DNA of 64,000 bases from Bacillus albus (GCF_001884185.1 NZ_MAOE01000037.1:124001-188000), one strand, 5' to 3'; shown: positions 33,029 to 41,982, counted from the stretch's first letter. Notes: a model not told the origin generated them from the letters alone. Made by a program: numbers and translations.

Positions 33029-33307
33029 TTAAACAATTCCGTTCGTTTTTAACCAGTTTTCAAAAATAATTCGTGCTTCTTCATCGTCAATATCATTACG
33101 AAATGAATACACCATAATGCCGTAATCATCTATATATTCACCTAGCTTCATCTCCTTCACTCTCTTATAAAAATCGTCTGCCTCATAGTGCGGAATATAA
33201 GCATCCCAAACTGGTTCATTTATTCTTTTGTACGCTGTCACTTCCAAATCATATCCATCTTCATAATATCCGATGTGATAATGTTGACTAGGATCATATT
33301 TCTCCAT
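33029..33307 (-). CDS. Uncharacterised small acidic protein
   Basis: A 92-residue Tyr/Asp/Glu-rich protein (starting MEKYDPSQHYHIGYYEDGYD). It has no membrane segment and no recognised motif. The mix of short strands and an ending helix (DDEEARIIFENWLKTNGIV) suggests a compact alpha-beta fold. It lies between two terminators, hence is its own transcript. AGGAGG precedes the ATG. I cannot assign a family. Confidence 0.75.
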   Translation of the reverse strand: MEKYDPSQHYHIGYYEDGYDLEVTAYKRINEPVWDAYIPHYEADDFYKRVKEMKLGEYIDDYGIMVYSFRNDIDDEEARIIFENWLKTNGIV

Positions 33308-33330
33308 AAAAAACTCCTCCTACTAAACAA

Positions 33331-33357
33331 AAGCGAGCTGTAATCTACAGCTCGCTT
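33331..33357 (-). terminator. Terminator of the aminotransferase gene
   Basis: AAGCGAGCTGT and ACAGCTCGCTT form a perfect 11 bp stem with a T-rich tail on the minus strand. Confidence 0.88.
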
Positions 33358-33363
33358 CATCCA

Positions 33364-34716
33364 TTAAATGCGTTCCATCGCTGTCTTCAACGTTCCAACA
33401 ACAAAAGCGATTTCTTCACTCGAAATAACAAGCGGTGGTGCTAATGTTAAGACGTTATTGTATCCTGCTGTTGTCATACCGTTTCGCCCTATAATTAACC
33501 CTTTTTCTTTACAAGCATTTACAACACTTGCAATTTTGTCGTTATCAATTGGCTCTTTCGTCTCTTTATCATTTACTAGCTCAATTCCAACTAGTAAACC
33601 TTTTCCTCTAATATCCCCAACAAGTGGATGCTCTCCAATTTCTTCTTTTAATTGCTCTAATAAAAGCGAGCCCATTTGTGCAGAGCGCTCAATTAAATTT
33701 TCATTTTCCATAATTTCTAAGTTTTTAAGTGCTAATGCACAAGCCGCTGGATTTCCACCAAATGTATTAATATGACGGAAGAATTCATATTCTCCCTTCC
33801 CTTTAAATGCTTCATATATTTCTTTTTTCACAGCTGTTGCTGATAACGGTAAATATGCGCTCGTAATCCCTTTTGCCATCGTAATGATATCTGGCTTCAC
33901 ATCATAATTCATAAATCCAAATGCTTTTCCTGTACGTCCGAAACCACAAATCACTTCATCGCTTATGAGCAAGGCACCGTGTTTTTGACACGTCTCATGA
34001 ACAGCTTTCATATAGTCTTGTGGCGGCATTAAAATGCCTCCACCCGTAATAATTGGTTCCATAATAAAAGCTGCAATCGTTTCACTTAATTCCCATGTCA
34101 TAACGCGATCTACTTCTTTCACACATTCTACATCATAAATGTTCTCTCTTTCTATTCCAGGCATACGATAGCAATCTGGCGGCGTTACATGTAAAAAGCC
34201 TGAAGCAAATGGCTCATATTGATATCTACGCTGTGCTTGTCCCGTCGCTGCCATCGTCGCCATTGTATTTCCATGATACCCGCGGTAACGTGACATAAAT
34301 TTATAACGATGTGGTTCACCTTTTTGCGCATAGTATTGCCTTGCTATTTTAAAAGCTGTTTCGTTCGCTTCCGAACCACTATTAGAGAAGAAAATAACAT
34401 ACTCTCCTCCAAGCCACTCATTTAATTTTTCTGCAAGCTTTATAGCCGGTTCATGCGATTGTGACATCGGAAAGTATGATAATGTTTGTAATTGCTTATA
34501 AGCCGCCTCTGCGAGCTCTTTTCTGCCGTATCCACTATTCACACACCAAAGACCACTCATACCATCTAAATATCTTTTCCCTTGTATATCTTCAACCCAG
34601 CACCCTTCTGCTTTTGCCCCTACCATTGTATTATTTGGACTAAAGGGACGCATTCCATGCCAAACATATTGCTCATCTTTTGCTAATAATTCATCAGTCT
34701 GTTTCGTTTTCATCAT
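33364..34716 (-). CDS. Class III (omega) aminotransferase
   Basis: A 450-residue PLP enzyme. Visible motifs are the early WVEDIQGKRYLDGMSGLWCV, the cofactor phosphate-binding VIFFSNSGSEANETAFKIAR, the YRGYHGNT turn, LLISDEVICGFGRTGKAFGF with the PLP Asp, and the Schiff-base lysine in ITMAKGITSAYLPLSA. The best fit is the beta-alanine/taurine:pyruvate type group; cereus-group genomes often label such genes as BioA-like, but no biotin gene is near. The ATG pair at 34716/34713 follows GGAAGGTGG; a GTG eleven codons upstream is less likely. Confidence 0.88.
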   Translation of the reverse strand: MMKTKQTDELLAKDEQYVWHGMRPFSPNNTMVGAKAEGCWVEDIQGKRYLDGMSGLWCVNSGYGRKELAEAAYKQLQTLSYFPMSQSHEPAIKLAEKLNEWLGGEYVIFFSNSGSEANETAFKIARQYYAQKGEPHRYKFMSRYRGYHGNTMATMAATGQAQRRYQYEPFASGFLHVTPPDCYRMPGIERENIYDVECVKEVDRVMTWELSETIAAFIMEPIITGGGILMPPQDYMKAVHETCQKHGALLISDEVICGFGRTGKAFGFMNYDVKPDIITMAKGITSAYLPLSATAVKKEIYEAFKGKGEYEFFRHINTFGGNPAACALALKNLEIMENENLIERSAQMGSLLLEQLKEEIGEHPLVGDIRGKGLLVGIELVNDKETKEPIDNDKIASVVNACKEKGLIIGRNGMTTAGYNNVLTLAPPLVISSEEIAFVVGTLKTAMERI

Positions 34717-34864
34717 TTCTTCCACCTTCCATAACAACTTATTTTTCACAAAAGCTGCGCTGGTGCCATGATGATTTAAATTTCTCCCTGCTTATTTTCA
34801 TTCCACAAAATTAAGACAAATCCTACTTACAAAGCAGTATTATTTACAATAAAATGACAAAAGA

Positions 34865-34905
34865 AAAAGGAGCTTTTCTTATTATCGAAAAGCCCCTCTT
34901 TTTTA
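34865..34905 (-). terminator. Terminator of the symporter operon
   Basis: AGGAGCTTTTC pairs with GAAAAGCCCCT (one mismatch), with T's beyond. It overlaps the last codons of the symporter gene. Confidence 0.78.
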
Positions 34906-36453
34906 ATGTGAAGACGCATCACTAATACCATGACCAGTATTAGATTTCACAAGAATTTCATCAAACTTCGCCGCATCTTCTTTCTTACTAGATAAAATGG
35001 TCCCTAAATACGCTGCAAGGAATCCGAGCGGGATCGAAATAATTCCAGGTGTCGTATATGGGAATATCGCTTCTCCAACAAATATAGCTTTTCCAGCTAC
35101 AGGATTCCAAACATTCGGACTTAACGCTACGAGAACAATAGCTGATACAAGACCAACAATCATACCAGAGATGGCGCCCGCTGTATTGAAACGCTTCCAA
35201 TATATTGTGAATAATATAACTGGTAAGTTTGCACTCGCTGCAACTGCAAATGCTAATGAAACTAAAAATGCTACGTTCAATGTTTGAGCAAATAACGCTA
35301 GTATAATGGATAATACCGCTACTCCAATAGACGCATAGCGAGCCATTGAAACTTGCTCTTTTTCCGTTGATTTCCCCTTGCGAATAATTTCATTATAAAA
35401 ATCATGTGCAAAGGCTGACGCTGCTGTTAATACAAGACCTGCCACTACAGCTAAAATCGTTGCAAAGGCAATGGCTGATACGAAAGCAAATAAGAAATCT
35501 CCACCTAACGCTTTCGCTAATAAAGGTGCTGCCATATTACCAGCAGGATTTGCTTTAATAATTGCTTCATTTCCTACAAATGCTGCTGCCCCAAATCCTA
35601 AGAAAATTGTCATAATATAAAATGCGCCAATTAACCAAGTCGCGTATACTACAGATTGACGTGCTGTTTTTGCATCACGTACTGTAAAGAAACGAACAAG
35701 AATATGTGGTAATCCAGCTGTACCAAGAACTAGTCCTAAATTTAAAGATAGCGTATCCAGGCCATCTTTATACTTTACTCCTGGATTTAAAAACGAGTCT
35801 TTTAACGGTGTAGCTGTCTTCATTTGCGCGAACATTTCAGTCACACTAAAATTAAATTTTGCGAAAACGATAACAGAAATAATAAATGTACCAGCCATAA
35901 GTAATACAGCCTTTACAATTTGAACCCAACTCGTCGCAGTCATTCCGCCAAAAATAACGTACACTGTCATTAATGTACCAACGATTAAAACAGATGTCGT
36001 ATATTCGATTCCTAATAATAATTTAATAAGTGCACCAGCCCCAACTAATTGTGCAATCATATAAAAAATCGAAATCGTCATCGTATTAAGCGCTGCAACT
36101 CCGCGAACTTTTTTCGCATCAAAACGTGCCGCAATCATATCAGCTAACGTGTACTTCCCTAAATTTCTAAGTGGCTCTGCAACTAAGTATAATACAACTA
36201 AATAGGCAACCAAGAAACCGATACTATAAAAGAACCCATCAAACCCAGTTAACGCGATCGCCCCAGCTATACCAAGAAAGGACGCAGCAGACATATAATC
36301 TCCCGCAATAGCCAGACCATTTTGCCAACCAGTTAATCCCCCTCCAGCCGTATAAAACTCACTCGCATTTTTCGTTTTCTTCGATGCAAAATAAGTTATG
36401 ACGAGTGTACCAAGTACGATGATTAAAAATAGTGCAAAAGCGGTTACATTCAA
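34903..36453 (-). CDS. Sodium:solute symporter, cation/acetate symporter type (ActP/YwcA-like)
   Basis: A 516-residue SSS-family transporter with about 13 membrane helices. Signatures are ASEFYTAGGGLTGWQNGLAI with GDYMSAASFLGI close to the N terminus, and the mid-protein GTAGLPHILVRFFTVRDAK, typical of acetate permeases. It probably imports acetate or another short carboxylate with a cation. The start is TTG at 36453, and the GGGAGGGG ribosome binding site lies in the end of the preceding DUF485 gene. The pair is the usual yjcH-actP-like arrangement and is probably translationally coupled. Confidence 0.9.
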   Translation of the reverse strand: MNVTAFALFLIIVLGTLVITYFASKKTKNASEFYTAGGGLTGWQNGLAIAGDYMSAASFLGIAGAIALTGFDGFFYSIGFLVAYLVVLYLVAEPLRNLGKYTLADMIAARFDAKKVRGVAALNTMTISIFYMIAQLVGAGALIKLLLGIEYTTSVLIVGTLMTVYVIFGGMTATSWVQIVKAVLLMAGTFIISVIVFAKFNFSVTEMFAQMKTATPLKDSFLNPGVKYKDGLDTLSLNLGLVLGTAGLPHILVRFFTVRDAKTARQSVVYATWLIGAFYIMTIFLGFGAAAFVGNEAIIKANPAGNMAAPLLAKALGGDFLFAFVSAIAFATILAVVAGLVLTAASAFAHDFYNEIIRKGKSTEKEQVSMARYASIGVAVLSIILALFAQTLNVAFLVSLAFAVAASANLPVILFTIYWKRFNTAGAISGMIVGLVSAIVLVALSPNVWNPVAGKAIFVGEAIFPYTTPGIISIPLGFLAAYLGTILSSKKEDAAKFDEILVKSNTGHGISDASSH

Positions 36454-36455
36454 AG

Positions 36456-36797
36456 TCAGCCCCTCCCTTTTTGCATATCTTGCAGAATGTTTTGTGAGAT
36501 TTTATCAAAGGATTCCGCTTTTTTGCTGTAAATCATACATAATGACCACGTCATAATAAATTGAGCAAATGCAAATACCCATGCCCACGTAACATCACCG
36601 AATGCCGGTGTATTGAGTACCTTTGAATACGATGTTAAAATAGGTAACGCAATAAAAAAACTTAAAAAGAAGATACTCATTGGAACGATGAACTTCTTTT
36701 TCGTATTTAATAGCAATTGAAATTCTTCTGACTGAACAACCTCTGTATAATTCACCTCATTTTGCAACTTACGTGCTGACGTATCATCTCGTTTCAT
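36456..36797 (-). CDS. DUF485 membrane protein (YwcB/YjcH-like)
   Basis: A 113-residue protein with two membrane helices (about 38-60 and 72-95) and the family-type segment SEEFQLLLNTKKKFIVPMSI. DUF485 proteins regularly accompany acetate symporters and probably form a small partner subunit. The stop is two bases before the symporter start, so the two genes form one operon. Confidence 0.88.
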   Translation of the reverse strand: MKRDDTSARKLQNEVNYTEVVQSEEFQLLLNTKKKFIVPMSIFFLSFFIALPILTSYSKVLNTPAFGDVTWAWVFAFAQFIMTWSLCMIYSKKAESFDKISQNILQDMQKGRG

Positions 36798-37030
36798 TCT
36801 CTAATCCCCTCTCTTACTAAAAATACAATTCCCCCTTGTATACCTAAAGACTAATTTTATGAATATTCAGAAACTTATTTTCATTTTAGACAATCCATAC
36901 ATTCCTGCAAAGATTTTTCGATAGACATTTTTCGGCAATTTCCCCTAAGTTTTTAATATACTTTTTCAGCATAAAATTTACACACTAGCCAAGCTTCCAT
37001 ACTCGTTATAACAAAATAAAAAAGGAGTGC

Positions 37031-37660
37031 TTATCGCACCACTTCTGTTTTTTTCTCTTTTTCTAAATTACGAGCTGTTTCGCTTAATTCAACATCTTTT
37101 CCATCTTTAAGCGTTCCAAATAGGAAATCAAACACTGGATTTGAAACACCGAACCAAAACTTTTCATTTTTATAATGGTGTAATATGTGCTGTTTTTTTA
37201 GCCATCGTCCAAACTTAGTGACAGGACGAATTGGCTTATGTGCAATATAATGTTTCCATTCATAAACGAGAAGCATAATAATCATACCAATCCCGAATGA
37301 AAGTGTAATAGTAACACTTTTTGTTATAGCGTATGATAGGAGTAAATATATAGTAAAGCTCGGTATACTAAACCATACAGGCAAAAATAATAGTTTTAAA
37401 TCATCTGGATATACGTGATGATCATAATGTAATCTTCTTAGCATTTTTAATAAAAATACGTTTTTAGGTGGTTTTAAGTGAAATAAAAATCGATGTGTCA
37501 TATATTCGTTAAGTGTATAAAAAACAATCCCAAACAAACAGGCTAACATACCGATCCATGTGAATAATTGCATTTTTAAAATAATGATAAAAACAAATAA
37601 AATACTATACATAATAACGATATCATGTTGTAAAAAGAACTCTTTCCCCACTCTCTTCAT
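37031..37660 (-). CDS. Fatty acid hydroxylase/sterol desaturase-type membrane di-iron protein
   Basis: A 209-residue integral membrane protein with four hydrophobic segments and the histidine boxes of the fatty acid hydroxylase superfamily: HRFLFH, HYDHH, HYIAH and HILHHY. These bind two irons, so oxidation of a lipid or carotenoid-like substrate is expected. The ATG at 37660 follows GGGGGAAGG; a TTG seven codons earlier has no ribosome binding site. Transcription looks single-gene. Confidence 0.87.
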   Translation of the reverse strand: MKRVGKEFFLQHDIVIMYSILFVFIIILKMQLFTWIGMLACLFGIVFYTLNEYMTHRFLFHLKPPKNVFLLKMLRRLHYDHHVYPDDLKLLFLPVWFSIPSFTIYLLLSYAITKSVTITLSFGIGMIIMLLVYEWKHYIAHKPIRPVTKFGRWLKKQHILHHYKNEKFWFGVSNPVFDFLFGTLKDGKDVELSETARNLEKEKKTEVVR

Positions 37661-37743
37661 CTTCCTTCCCCCTTTTCCCAAAAAACAGCCGCAACATATC
37701 GTTACGACTATTTCTTTTATTTTCTATTCTTATTCTATTCACT

Positions 37744-38037
37744 TTACAAATTTGCCTGCTGCTCTATTGTCGAGAAAAAATTATTCGATCCAAATATATT
37801 TTGCTTCGGAATAATATGTTCCACCGCAAACACTGTTACTTCTCCTCTTTGAACCTCTCCAATAATGAGCCCAAATATTTCATGATTTACCGCAAACGTC
37901 GGTTGCTTTGTTTGTAGTAATCTTGCCGCATTATGAAATACCGCTTCATAAAGTGGATCCCTATCAGTAATTTCTTTTCGAATTTTTGGTGCTAACGTAA
38001 TAATAATTTCTTTTTCCTCAATAGTGGTTCGATACAT
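37744..38037 (-). CDS. Uncharacterised 97-residue protein
   Basis: A small soluble protein (MYRTTIEEKEIIITLAPKIR...) with a helix around ITDRDPLYEAVFHNAARLL and several strands after it (HEIFGLIIGEVQRGEVTVFA). No family recognised and no metal or catalytic motif. It is 19 bases downstream of the lysE-type gene in the same direction, so it is probably co-transcribed. Ribosome binding site GGGGAG before the ATG. Confidence 0.75.
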   Translation of the reverse strand: MYRTTIEEKEIIITLAPKIRKEITDRDPLYEAVFHNAARLLQTKQPTFAVNHEIFGLIIGEVQRGEVTVFAVEHIIPKQNIFGSNNFFSTIEQQANL

Positions 38038-38056
38038 AAAAATCTCCCCTTCAATC

Positions 38057-38689
38057 TTATGTGAACAACTGTAAAGCTTTGTATGCTAAATGGATAGAAT
38101 ATCCTACTAAAATAACACCTGCTCCGGCTGTTATATAGCCTAATGCTTTTTGCTTTAATAAAGTTCTGCCAAAATGAACAGAAAAAGCGATATTTAAATT
38201 CCATAAAATAATACCTACGATAATACAAAGACTGTACAAAAACGCTTCTTGTTTCGTTACCTTCGTAAGCAATGAGCTAAGTGTACTTCCGTATATACCA
38301 AACCAAAAAACAAGATTTAATGGATTGGATATCGCAATTAAAAAACCTGCCATAAACGATTGTTTCAGGCCACCTACCTCTTCTTTTTTATATTCCATAT
38401 TCGAGTGGGAAATTCCTTGTTTTACACTTTGAAATCCTAAATAAAATAATAAGAAAAACCCTGTGCAATACATAAAAGCTTGTACATATGTATACATAAA
38501 CAGAGAAGATAAACCGAAATAGATTAGAAGCATAAACAAAATATCGGCAGTCATTCCACCAATTCCAACAATCCACGCATGCCAAAAACCTCGTTCAATG
38601 CCTCTTTTTAACATTTCAATATTAATCGGACCTACTGGTGCAGCTAATGAAATACCTAATACAATTTGTTGTATAATCGCTCCAAACAT
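38057..38689 (-). CDS. LysE family amino-acid exporter
   Basis: A 210-residue protein with six predicted membrane helices. The family motif GISLAAPVGPINIEMLKRGI is at the N terminus, with FLIAISNPLNLVFWFGIY in the middle. LysE/RhtB proteins export amino acids or small polar metabolites; the substrate is unknown. The reading frame extends 27 codons upstream, but AAAGGA lies about 8 bases before the ATG at 38689 and the shorter form fits the family length. Confidence 0.88.
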   Translation of the reverse strand: MFGAIIQQIVLGISLAAPVGPINIEMLKRGIERGFWHAWIVGIGGMTADILFMLLIYFGLSSLFMYTYVQAFMYCTGFFLLFYLGFQSVKQGISHSNMEYKKEEVGGLKQSFMAGFLIAISNPLNLVFWFGIYGSTLSSLLTKVTKQEAFLYSLCIIVGIILWNLNIAFSVHFGRTLLKQKALGYITAGAGVILVGYSIHLAYKALQLFT

Positions 38690-38802
38690 CGCTCTGTCCT
38701 TTCTACTTCCTTTACTATTAAGTAATGATGTAATGTTTAAAAACAGACTAGCTTTCATCAAAATATTCACTACTAAAATACCCTTTTTTATCCAAAATAT
38801 GC

Positions 38803-38827
38803 AAAAGAGCCATCTAGATGATGGCTC
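38803..38827 (-). terminator. Terminator of the YqcI/YcgG gene
   Basis: GAGCCATC pairs with GATGGCTC over 5 bases, with an A/T-rich tail. Confidence 0.72.
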
Positions 38828-39556
38828 CTACTTTTCTATCTTATGAAGAAAAGGACATTTTCCTTTTATCGGCTCTACATCGTCTCCTATGAAGTATTGT
38901 TTCCATTCGCGATGATCTGGATCACCATAATGACTAATGTTAGGATGCTTTGGCAGCTGATCCCACTTTTCAACCCGCTCGCGGACCGTTTGTCTTGAAT
39001 ATGCTCCTTTAGGACGATCCCCTTCTAATCCATCAAAAATGGTGCGTGGTTGAAACCCAATAACGAGAGAATTTCCTAAGTGCCTAGTTTTTCGTTGTTT
39101 ATAAGCTGGTGCATTTCCGAATGCAAATATCGGTTCACCACCAAATGAAAATTCCCATAAGTAATGGTCTGGGTCTTCAGGAATTTGCTTCGGCCATGTT
39201 TGATCATCGTTTTCATGTAAATATTGTAGTACTTTCCAAAAGTAATCCCGATAATATTCCAGTGATTGTTCCTCACATTCCGGTTCCACAAAGAGGAAAA
39301 ATCCTCTTCTTACAATTGGGCGCTCTTTCATTAACTCTAAAAAAGATAACATTGTATGTGGCAAATGACTCCAATCATTATGAGAGAGGAAGGAATAACG
39401 AAGCTCATTCTTTTTCAAAGCTGTTAAGCCGAAATAACACGGGAAAGTTGGTTCTAGCACGACATTCGAAAAATTTTGAAATTCTTTTGTAACCCAATTC
39501 GGTATGTCCGTTCTCGTTCTCATTCCTTCATTATCTAATAAATAAGACTCATTCAT
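38828..39556 (-). CDS. YqcI/YcgG family protein
   Basis: A 242-residue protein of the YqcI/YcgG family, whose function is not known. The family pattern is clear: FPCYFGLTALKKNELRYSFL, FLFVEPECEEQSLEYYRDYF, the central FSFGGEPIFAFGNAPAYKQR and a C-terminal GKCPF. The two conserved Cys positions (about 46 and 236) are present. The ATG at 39556 has GAGGTG about 9 bases upstream; an earlier GTG-type start is not needed. Monocistronic. Confidence 0.87.
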   Translation of the reverse strand: MNESYLLDNEGMRTRTDIPNWVTKEFQNFSNVVLEPTFPCYFGLTALKKNELRYSFLSHNDWSHLPHTMLSFLELMKERPIVRRGFFLFVEPECEEQSLEYYRDYFWKVLQYLHENDDQTWPKQIPEDPDHYLWEFSFGGEPIFAFGNAPAYKQRKTRHLGNSLVIGFQPRTIFDGLEGDRPKGAYSRQTVRERVEKWDQLPKHPNISHYGDPDHREWKQYFIGDDVEPIKGKCPFLHKIEK

Positions 39557-39680
39557 TCTTTCTTTCACCTCATTATGTATAGCATTCAATTATGAATATT
39601 ACATACTCGGCCTGTCCTATACCTAGTTAAAAATTCGACCGAAAAATTATTTAAAAATACAAAAAAATAAAATCGCTTAC

Positions 39681-39710
39681 TTGACTAAATTCTGCCAATT
39701 CGTGTATATT
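39681..39710 (+). promoter_or_regulatory. Promoter of the cold-shock gene
   Basis: TTGACT (39681-39686), an 18-base spacer and TATATT (39705-39710). It would give a leader of about 107 bases, as expected for cold-shock mRNAs, whose long 5' leaders change fold with temperature. Confidence 0.65.
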
Positions 39711-39823
39711 TAAATTAATCATTTAGCAGAATATTCAAGATTATAGCATTTTTAGTTTATATTATCTTTTCAAATGAATTTCACTAAATGAAAAAAGCAA
39801 ATGTTTTTAGGAGGAATTGTAAC

Positions 39824-40021
39824 ATGCAAGGAAAAGTAAAATGGTTTAACAACGAAAAAGGTTTTGGATTTATCGAAATGGAGGGAGCTGACGATGTATT
39901 CGTACATTTCTCTGCTATCCAAGGCGACGGCTACAAAGCTTTAGAAGAAGGTCAAGAAGTATCTTTCGATATCACTGAAGGAAACCGCGGACCTCAAGCT
40001 GCTAACGTAGTAAAACTTTAA
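39824..40021 (+). CDS. Cold-shock protein (CspA family)
   Basis: A 65-residue OB-fold protein that binds single-stranded RNA/DNA and helps translation at low temperature. RNP1 (KGFGFIE) and RNP2 (VFVHF) are intact, and the C terminus is [12 protein letters not shown]. The start [13 protein letters not shown] is preceded by AGGAGG; upstream in-frame ATGs lie in the leader. B. cereus has several csp genes, and I cannot say which paralogue this is. Confidence 0.94.
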   Translation: MQGKVKWFNNEKGFGFIEMEGADDVFVHFSAIQGDGYKALEEGQEVSFDITEGNRGPQAANVVKL

Positions 40022-40033
40022 TCTAACATATGA

Positions 40034-40064
40034 CAGGAGGTTACCTAACTTGGTAACCTCCTTT
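40034..40064 (+). terminator. Terminator of the cold-shock gene
   Basis: AGGAGGTTACC and GGTAACCTCCT form a perfect 11 bp stem over 6 bases. Confidence 0.88.
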
Positions 40065-40140
40065 GTTATTCCTTTGTATATTTCCGTTTTCCAGAGCAAA
40101 AACTATGTGAAATGCGCAATATACAAAGGAGGAATTAGCA

Positions 40141-40389
40141 ATGGGATCAGAAGTAAATGATTTTGAAGAAGTAAAATTCCGTGTAGAAACAGCACAAAAA
40201 ATGGTAGGATCAGCGACAATTTCAATGGATCCAGATACATTAGAGCATGCTACTACTGCTGTAGAAGCCGCTCGCTCTCAGCTTGAAATTATGAAATCTG
40301 TTGCAACAGATTTAGATGAGCCATTTCTGATGAATGAGGAAAAAAAATTAAGTCAATGCGAGCATCAATTAAATGAAGCGAAGCACTAA
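40141..40389 (+). CDS. DUF2564 family small protein
   Basis: An 82-residue helical protein of the DUF2564 family found in Bacillus. It is rich in Glu, Ala and Met, with two helices (FEEVKFRVETAQKMVGSATI and TLEHATTAVEAARSQLEIMK). Function unknown. AAAGGAGG precedes the ATG. It is separated from the cold-shock gene by a terminator, so it needs its own promoter in 40065-40130. Confidence 0.85.
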   Translation: MGSEVNDFEEVKFRVETAQKMVGSATISMDPDTLEHATTAVEAARSQLEIMKSVATDLDEPFLMNEEKKLSQCEHQLNEAKH

Positions 40390-40424
40390 AAAACATCCAG
40401 AGAATTTTCTCTGGATGTTTTTTC
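40388..40424. terminator. Bidirectional terminator between the DUF2564 and zinc-finger genes
   Basis: A perfect 16 bp stem (AAAACATCCAGAGA with TCTCTGGATGTTTT at its core), A6 on one side and T6 on the other. Confidence 0.93.
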
Positions 40425-40599
40425 ATGACAGCTGTTCTCCATACTTTTTCAACGTTTCTCCAACTGTACATTGCCGTATACAAAAGGAATGAGCATAATA
40501 CTTACTATTTGTCTTCCGATTATGTTCTCGCAAAAAACACCCTTCACAATACGTTTCTAATAAGTCATTTACCTCTGTAATGAGTTGCTTTTTATCCAC
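40423..40599 (-). CDS. Small zinc-finger protein
   Basis: A 58-residue gene read directly from the minus strand: GTG start at 40597-40599, stop TGA at 40423-40425. The protein begins (M)DKKQLITEVNDLLETYCEGC and holds two Cys pairs, TYCEGCFL and FCIRQCTVGE, 20 residues apart, the layout of the short zinc-finger proteins annotated throughout Bacillus. Zinc binding is inferred; the role is unknown. AGAGGTG lies about 5 bases before the GTG. It follows the RNase H-like gene by 12 bases and is probably co-transcribed. Confidence 0.85.
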   Translation of the reverse strand: MDKKQLITEVNDLLETYCEGCFLREHNRKTNSKYYAHSFCIRQCTVGETLKKYGEQLS

Positions 40600-40611
40600 C
40601 TTTGCACCTCT

Positions 40612-41271
40612 CTATTCGGTTATTTCTTTATGACTATCAATGACTGTTCCTTCTAATGCTTGCGTAGCTAATTGGTGTGCTTCTTTGTTTTGTTTTCTAG
40701 ATATCGGCTCACATACAAGTTTTAATTTCATTTGCTTCGCCTTTTGTTCAATTTGATCTAAGTAATGATTTAAATGCTCATCATAACAAGGCCATTCTCC
40801 AGCCAATTGCTGCAGCACAACTTGCGAATCACCGCGAAGTGTAACTGCTTCATACTTAATAGCTAATTCCTCGAGTATATTCATACCATATAGTAATGAT
40901 GCATATTCCGCTTCATTATTATCATATATGCCTTCTATATATGCATTACGGCGAATTCGGTATTTTGTATTTCCTTTTTTATAGTATACACATATACCTA
41001 CTCCAGCTTCTTTCGTCTGTACATCATAACCACCATCAAAATAAACGAGTATTTCTTGGAGCTCTTCCTCCACTTGTTTACTCAGCTTTTTCATTTCTTT
41101 TAATGACCATTCTGCATCCATTTCATCATAAAATGATAATTCTTTCACTCTTCCTGTTTTCTCGAAATCCTCTGCAAATTGAAGTACTTCTTCTATGTTC
41201 ATATAATCTGTCGTTAATTCCGTCTGCAAACCGCGCTTCGTTTTATACAACCAATGAATTTTATATTTCAT
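40612..41271 (-). CDS. RNase H-like protein with N-terminal extension (YpeP/YpdQ-like)
   Basis: A 219-residue protein: a Bacillus-specific N-terminal domain (1-70) and an RNase H fold (about 72-205). Acidic residues of the active site are seen in LVYFDGGYDVQ, DNNEAEYASLL and LRGDSQVVLQQL. At the fourth position the usual Ala-Asp is Ala-His (NKEAHQLATQA), so full RNase H activity is doubtful; B. subtilis relatives of this type are known to be weak or inactive. Probably first gene of a two-gene unit with the zinc-finger gene. Confidence 0.87.
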   Translation of the reverse strand: MKYKIHWLYKTKRGLQTELTTDYMNIEEVLQFAEDFEKTGRVKELSFYDEMDAEWSLKEMKKLSKQVEEELQEILVYFDGGYDVQTKEAGVGICVYYKKGNTKYRIRRNAYIEGIYDNNEAEYASLLYGMNILEELAIKYEAVTLRGDSQVVLQQLAGEWPCYDEHLNHYLDQIEQKAKQMKLKLVCEPISRKQNKEAHQLATQALEGTVIDSHKEITE

Positions 41272-41384
41272 ACTAGATTCCCCTTATATAAGACTTCTTA
41301 TATGTAGCCAGCTAATGAAAGCCTTACTTTATTTTATTATATTTTATCTAGAGTCACAGCATTATATTCAATGTGATTACATAC

Positions 41385-41418
41385 AAAAAGAGCTATCCCT
41401 ATAGGAATAGCTCTTTCA
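41385..41418 (-). terminator. Terminator of queT
   Basis: AAAGAGCTAT and ATAGCTCTTT form a perfect 10 bp stem over a 10-base loop, just past the stop codon. Confidence 0.85.
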
Positions 41419-41422
41419 TCTA

Positions 41423-41908
41423 TTACATAAATCTTTCAAATTGTACTCGTTTATTAATCCAGTACATTACAGGCATACCGATCGCCATGACAACAAATTC
41501 ACCGATTGCACATGTTAACCAAGTCAACATAAATGGTAAATCAAATGCAAGATGAAGTTCAATTGCAATCATAAACATAGTAATCGTAAAAATAACCGTA
41601 TTAAAAATCATACGAGCCCAAACACCTTTAATAAATCGCATAGAAATAATCGTTGCAACTAATGCAAGAATAGATTGCCCTACTCCAAATACTAAATCAT
41701 ACGCGATCATAGGTGAGAAAAAGAGATTCGTTAAAAATACACCTAATACAATTCCGTAAATTGCTTTCTTATTAAATACAACAAGATGATTAAACATCTC
41801 TGAAATACGAAACTGTACATTCGTAAAGCCAAATGGCTGAATAAGCATAGAAACAGCAATATATAATGCCGCTAAAATACCATTACCGACTAAAGTTCTA
41901 ATATTCAT
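41423..41908 (-). CDS. queT: Queuosine precursor transporter QueT
   Basis: A 161-residue membrane protein with five or six helices, of the QueT family (S component of an ECF-type importer). The motif VQFRISEMFNHLVVFNKKAI is near residue 30 and the C-terminal WINKRVQFERFM is basic. It probably imports preQ1 or preQ0 for queuosine in tRNA. The class I preQ1 riboswitch directly upstream, overlapping the ribosome binding site, supports both substrate and regulation. A terminator follows, so the gene stands alone. Confidence 0.93.
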   Translation of the reverse strand: MNIRTLVGNGILAALYIAVSMLIQPFGFTNVQFRISEMFNHLVVFNKKAIYGIVLGVFLTNLFFSPMIAYDLVFGVGQSILALVATIISMRFIKGVWARMIFNTVIFTITMFMIAIELHLAFDLPFMLTWLTCAIGEFVVMAIGMPVMYWINKRVQFERFM

Positions 41909-41916
41909 GACAAAAT

Positions 41917-41955
41917 CTCCTTAGTTTTTTTACGTGGGATGGTTTCGAACCACGT
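41917..41955 (-). promoter_or_regulatory. Class I preQ1 riboswitch
   Basis: Minus-strand RNA of about 39 bases: stem ACGTGG/CCACGT, loop with TTCGAAA, a CATCC segment inside the stem-loop, then A7 and CTAAGGAG. The A-rich tail and the CTAA that forms the pseudoknot are diagnostic. Because CTAAGGAG contains the ribosome binding site, ligand binding would block translation. Confidence 0.93.
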
Positions 41956-41982
41956 TATTCGTTTTTTAAGCAACAAGATTAT

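Noticed and set aside
39788-39823. Twelve extra residues on the cold-shock protein
   Set aside because: The family starts at MQGKVKWFN, and AGGAGG lies directly before the ATG at 39824; the upstream ATGs are in the leader.
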